This document shows, in pieces, positions 54,801 through 64,000 of a DNA stretch of 64,000 nucleotides. Under the pieces are notes generated by a model. That model was given only the letters and a program-made list of their open reading frames with translations, had not been told where the DNA came from and searched no databases. A program made the position numbers and the translations under genes. The DNA comes from Lenzites betulinus. Lineage: Eukaryota; Basidiomycota; Agaricomycetes; Polyporales; Polyporaceae. Position 1 is the first letter of the stretch; each line of letters starts with the position of its first letter. The DNA lies in the NCBI GenBank assembly GCA_022264855.1, contig JABYQU010000035.1:248001-312000 (forward strand), in the 5' to 3' direction.

Positions 54801-56283
54801 CGCGTCTGGGCGACAGCGCATGCGAAGCGGCGCCGCGGGGCTCGGCGGGCCCGACTCGCTGTCCGCGATCTCGTGCACGCCGGCGGGACCGTGCATGGAA
54901 TCGCGCGAAACGAGCATTTCTGGATCTGCTCCGTGCGCGCTGGGCGGCGGTGCGCCGGTGAGTAGCGGTCGGGCGGGCTCGTAGCCAAAGCCGCGGCGCG
55001 GCGGGATGTGTTCCCGGGTCGCTGTACTGTGCGATCGTGGGCGGGGCCGTCCCCGGGATGGCGCACGAGAGCTTTCGTCGGATCGCGCCGCGCGTCTGGG
55101 AGCGCGTGCTCGTCGCGGCCAGCGACTCGTGTGCCGAGTTCCGCGGCGTGGAGCCGCGCGGCTGTCCTTGCGCGGCCCTGTTTGTCTGCGCGAGCCCGAA
55201 AATGCGCGAAATCGGCGCGGGTGAGATCTGCCCGGATCACGCTGTAAGTTGGTGGCGGTACGCGGTACATGCACGGGGTAGCACGTACCAAGCGGCGCCG
55301 CGAGCGGACGCGTGGTCGGGCGGGGACGCGTGCTTCTCCGTGCGCGTCCATGGAAATCGCGCAAAATGTGCGATTGTCGACCTGCGCCGTTCGGGCTGTA
55401 AGTCGGCGGGCGCGTACCGCCGTGTCGGGCGAGCCTGGATTCAGAGTGGCGGGGCGGGGGAGCGCGAGGCCGGCCCGCGATGGGCGATTCTGTGTGCGCG
55501 TCCATGGATCGATGCGGCATGGGCGCGTTTGAGACTTGCTCGGATCGGCGCGAGAGGCGCTGGGTGTATGCGCGGTGTTGTGTGGGGGCTGCCGTCGAGA
55601 GGCGCGCTTGTCGCGAGCGGCGGTGCGCGGCGTGGACGACAGTTTGTCGTGGGGGGCAGTACTGGCTGGGGGATGCGGCGCGTCGCGCCGCGTGGACCGC
55701 GCCTGTTCCTCGTCGATGCGGCATGATGGTGGGCGGCGGCGAGCGACTCGCGGCGGGCGCTGGGCGAGTGAGCGAGGAGGCGCGTGCGATTTTCCGGCTG
55801 GATATGCAGAAAGGAGGGAGTGGTGAGCGAAGTTCGCTAGCGGACGGCGGCCGGACTCACTGGCAGCTAGATGGGCGTGGCGCGCAGCGTGTGCGAAGGC
55901 GGCTGAGGGCGCGATACGCGGCGGGGGCGGGATGCTGCTGGATGAGGCGTTGTGAAGGTGCGGAGACAGCGCTATCGACGGCGCCGCATTCGATGCGCGA
56001 CCAGAGGAAGGCGCAGGTCGTGCGCGGCGCGATGGGCTATCTGCTCAGTGGCCGGTACCGGTGAGAGCGCGCTTTGGAGGTCGCGGATGGAAGCGATCAT
56101 GAGCAGGAGCGATGCTGAAGTTGCCGCTGGAGGACTCACCTTAGGCCTTACCTGTAAGCACCTGTGTGGGCGGTGATCGATCTCGCCGGGGCAGCGTGCA
56201 GGAGACACTGCGCGCGACGCCGACGTCGAGCTGGTACTCGACAGGCGGCACGGTGTGGGCGATGTGGGCGTTGGTGAGCGAAG
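48870..56283. other. 7.4-kb spacer between MscS copies, no recognised gene
   Basis: Numerous frames overlap on both strands but none shows a family motif, signal peptide or consistent splicing. 48.9-52.6 kb is of ordinary composition with alternating C-rich and G-rich patches. From about 52.6 to 56.2 kb it is extremely GC- and CpG-rich, which produces long open frames on both strands by chance. A possible degenerate tandem repeat lies at 54.88-55.56 kb. I see no transposase, terminal repeats or RNA gene. Confidence 0.45.
54880..55560. repeat. Possible degenerate tandem repeat, period about 155 bp
   Basis: A module of the type GTGCGCGTCCATGGA followed 10-20 bp later by CGCGCRAAA/GCGCGAAA and then a GAYCTGCNCNGNTCG-like block recurs near 55187, 55340 and 55495, with weaker forms near 54890 and 55050. 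Similarity is limited and the DNA is GC-biased, so this needs a dot plot. Confidence 0.35.
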
Positions 56284-59200
56284 GGTGTCGGGGGGCGAGA
56301 GGGGAGAGGCGGGCGCGGCGGGCTGTGTGGGAGACGGCCTGACGGGTGCGGTACGGTGGTCGCAGGCGTCGTTTGCGAGGAGTTCGCGACCTGGCTGCGC
56401 TATGGGCAGGCGAGAGCGGAACACGGCAGGCATAGCGGCAGCGGGTGCGACCAGAGTTCGCGGGCAGAGAAGACCGGCTGGCTGAGCGCTGAGCTGAGCT
56501 GAGGCGGGAGACGCGACTGGGGAGAGAGGCCAGCACCTTGCAGATGACATCACCACAGCGCGCAGCACCCCGCTTTTTTGACGGGGCGGGCCGTGAGTGT
56601 CGGATTAGGAGGCGGATGAGGAGTGGTTATTGATTGAGCAGAACGGGGGACCCAGAGTCGCCAGTGCCTGCTGCGTCCCTGCCCGTCTCACAAGCCAAGA
56701 CTTCGACCGCGCGGAGGCGACGGAAAAGCGGTCTTATATCTCTCTCGCCAGCTGCGACGACGGCCAACCCCTCCAGCTCGTCCCAGTCCGCCTCTATCAC
56801 GCTGTGTGATACCGGTGCACCCGCCCGTCCGCCACTCCGCAACCTCGCAACCCAACTCGCTCCTTCTTCTTGATGTCACGTCCTCCCCTTCCCCACGACT
56901 ACGCCGACAACGAACCCCCTCCCACACGCGACCCTCACCAGGACCTCCTCATCCCGGACTACTTCGACAACCCCCTCCCCTCGCCTCCGTACCGCCGCGA
57001 CCCGTCCTCCTCACAGGTCCTCCTCGACACTTACCCCGAGCAATCTCCGGCGTACCGCAGCCTCGTCGATCTCGCTCACTCGCCCATGCCCGAGGACTCG
57101 CACCTCGACGAAAAGCGCCCCGAGCCCAGTCCCAAGGGCAAGCATGCCGTCCACTACGATGATATCCCCAGCCCGGCCGCGGACAGGTTCGAGCCTGAGC
57201 CGTTCTCCTCGCGCGCGTCCTCCATCGCTGGCACGGACGACGAAGATGAGGAGTCTTCCTACGACTGGAGCGGCGAGGAGGACTTGGTAGATGAAGAGGC
57301 CAAGTTCGAGGAGGCCATGGGGGTCAAGAAGAAGCGCAGGTTTGGCTGCGTCCGGTGCGTCTATCATCTTTCTCCGTGGGCACCGGCCACATGTGTGTCA
57401 AGTGGGCGTATGGTCATCGTGCGCCAGCCTTTGACCGATTGTGCTTTCCGTTCATCTGGCTGTACCTCAATTCATGCCATTCAGGGGATGGCCCAGATAT
57501 GTGCTATATGCTGGTCACACGAGGTATTCCGAGTGTTATCAGCATACCACTTGAACGGTGCTAAGTTGCTCCTCTAACTTGCATGCGAGGCAGGTAGTGT
57601 GTGCTCGCCCACCCTGCGTTGTACAGTATAAAATACGGAAGCCACGTTTGGACTCTGGCCCTACGTGATCTCCGTTTCTTGAGGAGCCACACAGGACTGT
57701 GCCCCGGTGTCTCTACCTTCACGATACATCTCCGCTTACACCTTGTTCGTCTAGACTGATCACGCTTCTCTTCTCCACCCTCATCGGGTCCACCTTCCTC
57801 TCGGGGCTCATCATCACCCCCGCCCTGCTCCTCCACTTCTTCTGGTACAAGCCGCACCCGGACGAGCACCGCAAATTCGTCCAAGACAACGTTGAGGCAT
57901 GGCTGTTCTGGGCGGCTGCGAACATCTCTATCTCCTGGGGTCTCGCCCTCATCGTCGACATTATCCCCGTCATCATTCGTTTCGTCATCTCGCTCGCCTG
58001 GGGCCATGTCAGCGAGGTCATCAAGAGCCGCCTGGAGCTGTACAACAGTGTGAAGGACACGATCAAGCCCGCGCTGTATGCTGCGAGCTGCTGGGTCAGT
58101 TGGGTGATTCTGTTCAACAACATATTCAAGCTGTACGACATGGACGACGAGGACGCGAGTCGCGCGGGGTACACGCCCAGGGTACGCTTTGTTACGCTTG
58201 ATAATATCGCGTCTCACATTTCCGTAGGTGTATCAAGCGATCGAGTTTCTCTTTTTCTTTGCGCTCGTTGTATGCGCGCAGAGGATGATGTCTCATTTCA
58301 TCGGTAAGCGCACAGTGCGCCATACCGCGACTCGCGACTCGGCTAATGCTTCTCCAGCGTTCTCGTTCCATCGCACGGCATACAGGGAGCGTCTGCAAGG
58401 CGTGCAGGAGGCGCTGCGCGTCATCGAGAAGCTTCGCGTGTACCGCCCGAAACGCCGGCACGCACACAAGTCCTCGTTCGGGCGCACGACGCCCAGTGGC
58501 CTCTCCGCGCTGCTGACCACCGGGCATGAGCGAGAACGCTTCCTAGGCTTCTCGCGGCCGAGCACGCCGGGTGCCTCGCGTCCCGGCACGCCAGAGAACG
58601 GTGACAGCGAAGACGAACGGGACGCGACCCTCGTCCAGGCCAAATGGAAGGGCAAAGCACGCACGAGCTGGATCCCGCACCCGCGCGCGGGGTCTGACCC
58701 CTCGGGTATGGCCGCTGGGCGACAGGACACGGGCGAGCACCGGTACCCGCCGTCGCCCCTCGCACCCAGCCCGGCCGCGACGACAGGGAACGGAACGCGT
58801 TCGCGGCGGCGCTCGTCGGCTTCGGAGGAAGATGCGGCCGCAATCATGCAGCAGGCGGCGACGTCGGCGGCGAAGGTGCTCAAGTCTGCCGTCCTCCACG
58901 ACGCGCGCGGCATCCGCGGGGACGAAACCGGCGAGGTGGGCGGGGACGGGCTGGTGTGGAACGTGACGTCGTCGCACGAGGCGAAGCGTCTTGCGCGGGC
59001 GATCTGGATGGCGTTCCGCGAGCCCGGGCGTGGATACTTGACGGCAACGGACCTCCTCCCCGCGTTCGGGGGGAAGTTGGAGGAGGCGAAGAAGGCATTC
59101 GCGGTGTTCGATAACGACAACAACGGGGATCTGTCGCGCGCGGAGATCAAGACGACGCTGCTGAAGGTGTACAAGGAGCGGCGGTTCCTGAGCCGCTCCA

Positions 59201-60479
59201 TGCGCGACGTGGGGGAGGCGCTGAAGACGCTGGACCAGATGCTGCTGGTTCTTGCGTTCATCATCCTCTTCTTCATCTCGCTGAGCATCTTCGGGGTCAA
59301 CATCGAGAGCTCGCTCACGAGTCTGTACACGCTGGGTATCGGCGCAAGTTTCATCTTCAAGAACTCGGCGAGCAATGCGTTCGACGCGATCATGTTCCTG
59401 TTTGTCACTCAGTGCGTATCTGACCTCTCTTTCACGATGGGTATCCTTATTAACGACATTCGGCAGTCCCTTCGACACCGGAGACCGCTGCTTCATCGAC
59501 GGTATCTGTCTTGCATGTTTACGCGCGAGACCCTTGACTGAGGCGTCGTACCAGATGAGAACCTCGTCGTCAAGAAGATGGGGTTGTTCGCTACGATCTT
59601 CACGCGTTCAGACGGCACGGAGACATACTACTTCAACAGCCAGCTCTTCAACAAGTTCATGTAAGCCATAACATCTCGCGCTCATGTTGTGTACTCACAC
59701 TCCTATGATATAGCACAAACGTCCGGCGGAGCGACGTACGTCTCGATGATACCACCTACACACCCTGAATCGCGCTAACCTCCCTTCCAACTCCCACAGA
59801 AAACCGCAGAAAACTTGACGATGCAGGTCGCATGGCAGACGCCAATCGAGAAGCTCGACCAGCTCGCAAAGTGCCTCTGCAAGTGGCTCGAGACTGAGGA
59901 GAACCGCTGGTTCCAGCCGAGCACGTCCGTCACGCTGCAGCATATCGACTACCAGCGCTATCTCGAGATCACGATCGGTATACCGTACAACAGCAACTGG
60001 CAGTAAGTCCTAGCCTTTTTTGTAGCCTATCACACCGATGCTCACGCGACACGCAAACGCAGGGACTGGGGCCTGCGCATGCAGCGCAAGACCGCGTTCT
60101 ACGCCGCGACGAACTACTACTGCCGCCAGCTCGGCATTGTCGCGTACAAGACACCGCTCCCGCTCGCGTTCGCGGATCCCGACAGCGGCGAGGTGCTCAT
60201 GCCGGACATGGACGCGACGCCCGCGAACGAGGAGGACGGCGAGTTCCCTCTCGAGAGCCCTGCTGTCCCTCGTGCGGGCGTTGGGATCCCGAGCGGGCCA
60301 GAGAAGGCGGCAGAGAAGGCGGCGTGGCTGGGCTTCCGGCCGCCGCCCGAGGACGGGTTCCCGAGTGGGCTGAAGAGGCGCAAGCCGCGGAGCAAGAAGG
60401 CGATCATGCAGTCGTTCGGCACGGATTTCTGAGCCGCCTCGACGCGTGTTCAACGTTTCGGCTGCTGCAGAGCGCTGTC
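56284..60479. repeat. Duplicated MscS block, right copy
   Basis: Counterpart of 44576-48869. Only the end of the shared upstream element survives here (56543-56588, with TGACATCA), because of a deletion of about 105 bp between CTTGCAG and ATGACATC. Coding exons are intact. Confidence 0.92.
56873..60432 (+). CDS. EF-hand MscS-family mechanosensitive ion channel (intact copy)
   Basis: Relative of fission yeast Msy1/Msy2, ER channels that release Ca2+ on hypo-osmotic shock. Nine exons (introns 57355-57754, 58182-58227, 58304-58357, 59412-59466, 59502-59542, 59661-59713, 59736-59799, 60003-60062) give 928 residues. An acidic cytosolic N-terminus precedes several membrane helices (LITLLFSTLIGSTFLSGLII and AWLFWAAANISISWGLALIV). 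A Ser/Arg-rich loop follows, then an EF-hand (FDNDNNGDLSRAEIKTTLLK), two further helices, and the MscS beta domain (HPFDTGDRCFIDG, GLFATIFTRSDGTETYYFN). The 400-nt first intron is unusually long but is conserved in the other copy. An in-frame TTG precedes the ATG at 56873; the ATG is preferred. Confidence 0.92.
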
Positions 60480-60953
60480 CAGGTCGCGCTGTCTTTCGAC
60501 GGTTCGGCGTGGACGCATGTCGAGTCGCGCACGACCTCGACTGTCGCTGCGCTTCCGTGGTGTGGTGTGTATAGGTGAATGTCTACATGTTCGCGGTGGG
60601 TGATGGAACGCCGGGGTATATAGCGGCAGTCCTTAGGTTGGAGACTAGGGATGCCTCGCGCTCGCACGCACTTGGATGTCGAGACGGGGCGAGGATGAAA
60701 TAGATGGGGACATAGGAATCTGATCCGACCATCCTCACACATACGCATACAGTCTACTCTTGCATATTTCTTATACTCTCGCCATCATCCTATATACAGG
60801 CCCTACTACTAGCCACTAGTACAAAACAATGCAGTCGATGCCAGCCATCCGTTTCCATCCGTATATCCAAGAAGCCCTCGCGAACCGTTGTCATACACAC
60901 TAGTACTGTCCGTTTATCCAAGATTCCCTCGGCGGCACGAAGCCCGATGCACA
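60480..60953. other. Convergent intergenic region
   Basis: About 470 bp between the stops of the MscS gene and the FAD oxidase. A 12-bp motif TGTCCGTTTATC / CCGTTTCCATCCGTATATC-like pair occurs near 60850-60920. No gene. Confidence 0.35.
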
Positions 60954-62762
60954 TTAAGCAGGGGTGATGTTGAACCACTTCCTGAACACGAGCTCCGGAT
61001 CGTACTTCTTCTTGATCTCCTGCAGGCGCGGATAGTTCGCCCCGAACAGCTCCTTCGCCTTGTTCGCAGGCACCGCGCCCTCCGTCGGGAGTGCCTCGCT
61101 GTCCGGACCTGCAAGCCACACATCAACATTCCCTCCCCTCCCACCACACGACTCAGACAGAAAGAAAGCACGCACTGTAATTCCCATATCCCATCGCGCC
61201 CCCAGACGCCTCCGCAAACACCCCCGTAAGCTCACGCGCCGCATCACGGATGTACGCAAGCACGTCCGCGCCGTCCTCGCGCGCGTACACCGCCGCGAGC
61301 ACGTTCGGCGCGAGCGCGCGCGGGAGCGCCGTCGCGTCGTCCGGGACCGCGTTCGCGACGCCGAGCGGGAAGTACTCGAGCAGGAGCCCGATGGTGTAGC
61401 CGTCGGGCGCGGAGAGGGCCGCGACGCGCCCGAGGGCGGTCTGGAGGAGTGCGTGCGGGATGGGCTCGGGTGCGACGGCGCCGCGGAGGTAGACGTTTTG
61501 GCCGGGGGCGGCGATTTCGTTCTGGGGAGGGGGTGTGGTTAGCCGGTGGTCTGCCTGATGGGAGGGAGGGGGTAAGACGGACCTGGAGAGAGTTGACCTT
61601 CTCGTATGGAATCTCCTTCGCTAGGTCGGCGACGGGGTCTGGGAAAGGCAATGCGTCAAGGGGCGCATTCCATACTATTGACAGATGGCTGGCTTACTGA
61701 GGTCGAAAAACGCTTTGTAGACCTTGCGGGCCTCCTCTTCAGTTCCGTTGTAGAACGGGAAGAGAACCACGCAGGGCTATATACAGCAAATTAGCTCTGC
61801 ACGCCTGTATCGCTCCGCGACGGGGAGTACCGACCTGACCATTGGGCCCGCGCGTCAAGACCTGGATCATGCCCTCCTTCTGAGACGGGCCTGCCTTGCG
61901 CCACGCCAGGGTGACGTCGTGGACCTTGTCCAACGCGTCTCCCGGGAAGACCACGGGACCTGCGAAGACTGTGTGCCGTTGCGGGTGGAGGCGCAGGACA
62001 AACTCAGTCACCACGCCGAAGTTCGAGCCGCCACCGCGGATCGCCCAGAAGAGGTCAGGGTTCTCGGTCTCGTTCGCAGTGCGAACGGTGCCGTCAGCGG
62101 TGACTATGGTGACCTACACGGGGTCTGTAAGACACAAAGGAAGGGCATGGAAGAGAAATCACGGACCTGTACGAGGTTGTCTATAGCGAGGCCGTGCTCT
62201 CCGCTGAGCCATCCGTACCCACCGCCGAGAACAAGGCTAGAAGATACGCAATGTCAGCCGGCGGAACCAATCGCTGAACTCAGTCCGCAACTGACCCTCC
62301 CACGCCGGTCTAACGAAAGGCAGTTCAGCATCAGCTTTATCCTCCACAAAGGCGCGAGATACATACGTGGTTAACGGTACCGCCGACGGTGGCGAGCCCG
62401 TGCTGGATCGCTGCCTTGTCGACTGTCTCCCAGATCGCACCGCCGCCGACGTACCCCAGCTTTTTCTCGGGGTCGATGCGCGCGATGTTCAGGTGTCGCG
62501 AGAGATCGATGACGAGCCCGCCCTCGCTTGAGGACGCGCCCGAGGGGTTGTGTCCTCCGCCCTTGATCGCGATGGGGAGCCCGTTCTGCTTCGCGTAGAG
62601 GATCGCGGCGGACACGTCCTCCGCGTCCTTGACGAACGCGACGACCGCGGCGGGGCGCGCGGCGTTCCGCGCCCAACGGGAGAGGGCCTGGTCGTACCCA
62701 TCGTCGCCGGGGGTGAGGACGTCGCCCTTGAAAGTGGACTTCAGAGTCTGGAGAGCGGACAT
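60954..62762 (-). CDS. FAD-linked oxidoreductase, berberine bridge enzyme-like
   Basis: PCMH-fold flavoenzyme that oxidises sugars or secondary metabolites; specificity unknown. Eight exons (introns 62310-62366, 62237-62295, 62114-62166, 61777-61834, 61639-61697, 61522-61582, 61109-61175) give 464 residues, with a 14-nt microexon at 62296-62309 that supplies TGVGG. FAD-binding motifs: PIAIKGGGHNPSGASSSEGG, where His is the usual covalent flavin attachment site, and GLVLGGGYGWLSGEHGLAID. The Cys for a second covalent bond in many BBE proteins is not present in VNHTGVGG. The C-terminal BBE segment is intact (NYPRLQEIKKKYDPELVFRK and the NITPA end). There is no signal peptide, so the enzyme is probably intracellular. 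Confidence 0.93.
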
Positions 62763-64000
62763 TCTTGTGTTGTGTTGATGCAGTACTGTGCTGTGCTGAG
62801 CGGCTTTATAAATGCCCTCAAGCTGCTACGAGCTGCGCAAATCCCCCTGCGTCCTGAAGCCACAACACGTTAACGTCAGATTGGGTACGGGTACCGCGAG
62901 CAAACGAGCAGACGGGCTCACGCTGGTTTGTGCCAAGGAGCAGCGTGTTCTGTACACTAAGACGGCTTCGTATGTCCGCAGGTCTTAGTAGATGGCAGCC
63001 TGGGAACGGATTAGAGGTCCTGAGAATGCGCAAGGCACGGATGAAGTCCTCGCTGTGGGCGAGGCTGATCCGATCTTAGTTCGATACTAAGTGATACTAG
63101 TCCGATGAACTAATCGATCATCATCAACCCGGGTACCGGTTGAATCGGTCGTTCGTCATGTTGAACTACGACTACCAGACCGTAGGTATCCTTTAGATCT
63201 CAAATGACAAACCCGATGTCCACGAAAGTGTACCACCTGTATGTACGCACTAGTAGTAAGCAGTTGTCCGCGAGCTGTCCTTTGAGTTTTGCCGGGTTTC
63301 TGCTAGTACTTGGAAAGTGACTGCGGTCAAAAGGTGCCTCAGTCAGTGTCATAGCCGTCGACAGTCGGGCAGTGAATCGCGTGCTTGATTTTAGTTGAAA
63401 TGCGGTGGGTGGCAGGCTGACATACGAGGCTGAAGTTAGCATTGCATCCGGGTGGTCCAAGTTTGCGTATAGACTATATCTACTGTATTCTTACACTTCC
63501 TACAACGACCAGAGCTTCCGGGTGACGATACTGCAGCGCGCAGGGATTTGTAAAAACGGATGCAGCAATAGAGAATGAGCTTCAAGGGTGATCTTCAACT
63601 TCCATTTGACAGGGCGTCGAGCAAGGCTCGTGCCTTATCCGACCGCACTGTGACCGTACACTTGAAAGGACTGGGGTGACTTGGGGAACTCGTTGTCACT
63701 ATACTGAGATGATACCTCGAGAGTCGAATCCACGACTCACCTGATAACGGACCCCGCGCTTTCCATCAACGGTTCTACAACTCTGCCGTTTTCTACCGCC
63801 TTCGAAATGTTGTATGTCGCGAGAACCATCGAGCATGCAGCAATAATCGACGCCTCAGCAAAGAACACCCCCGGACATCTCCTGAGGGTTCATGAGACTC
63901 CTCCGCGGTGGTAAGTCCACTGCGTAATTGCTTACCGCCTCCCGAAGCCAAAGCAGAAATCCCTCGGGTCCCGCTCGGGTTCCCTGCCTTCTGTATGAAT
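62763..64000. other. Upstream region of the FAD oxidase and unassigned right end
   Basis: The first few hundred bases should hold the FAD oxidase promoter. The rest has only short frames without family resemblance (the longest on the minus strand, 63200-63460, lacks an ATG). No repeat or RNA gene is seen. Confidence 0.4.

Noticed and set aside
54347..55724. Two long minus-strand open frames (334 and 417 codons) in the GC-rich spacer
   Set aside because: Arg/Pro/Ala-dominated composition, overlap in several frames on both strands, no motif; expected from CG-rich DNA where stops are rare.
1..64000. tRNA, rRNA and CRISPR features
   Set aside because: No cloverleaf-compatible B-box with A-box, no rRNA-like conserved stretch and no regularly spaced short repeats were found by reading.

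Overview
The window is a piece of a Basidiomycota genome, most likely an Agaricomycete (Polyporales-like). The evidence is many 45-65 nt GT-AG introns, GC-rich and CpG-rich DNA, a Ngaro-like tyrosine-recombinase retrotransposon, large F-box and DUF6534 families, and small gene families typical of mushrooms. I found no tRNA, rRNA or CRISPR array. Exon models were built by hand; where total lengths were summed they are divisible by three.

1-6.8 kb is compact housekeeping DNA: methylcrotonoyl-CoA carboxylase beta subunit (cut by the left edge), the splicing factor PRP31, the mitochondrial Fe-S scaffold ISU1, and a GPC1-type glycerophosphocholine acyltransferase.

7-19.8 kb is the most rearranged area. 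A 3,543-bp segment carrying most of an F-box gene and all of TAD1 (tRNA adenosine deaminase) occurs twice as direct repeats (7904-11446 and 15406-18948) that look identical. Between them lies a 3,959-bp, 5'-truncated Ngaro/DIRS-type retroelement with a gag fragment, an intron-split reverse transcriptase/RNase H and a tyrosine recombinase. The second F-box copy is cut inside an intron and runs into gag. A small Con-6-like gene follows.

20-40.5 kb holds a conserved Agaricomycete protein, a small unknown protein, two tandem seven-helix DUF6534 membrane protein genes sharing an 11-nt microexon, a coiled-coil protein and an intronless F-box/LRR gene. Long stretches (21.1-23.0, 23.6-28.2, 30.6-33.0 and 35.3-37.8 kb) have no recognisable gene.

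40.6-60.5 kb is a second rearranged area built around an EF-hand MscS mechanosensitive channel gene. It occurs as a fragment fused to half of an AVT amino acid transporter (about 41.3-42.25 kb), a frameshifted copy (45.3-48.8 kb) and an intact copy (56.9-60.4 kb). Between the fragment and the broken copy lies an OTT_1508-like deaminase gene on the minus strand. Its 3' half sits in a sharply CpG-depleted island (about 42.0-43.26 kb), a sign of past cytosine methylation. The 7.4-kb spacer between the two larger MscS copies has no clear gene and includes a very GC-rich, possibly repetitive tract.

60.9-62.8 kb is an FAD-linked (berberine bridge type) oxidoreductase with a 14-nt microexon. The last 1.2 kb has no recognised gene.
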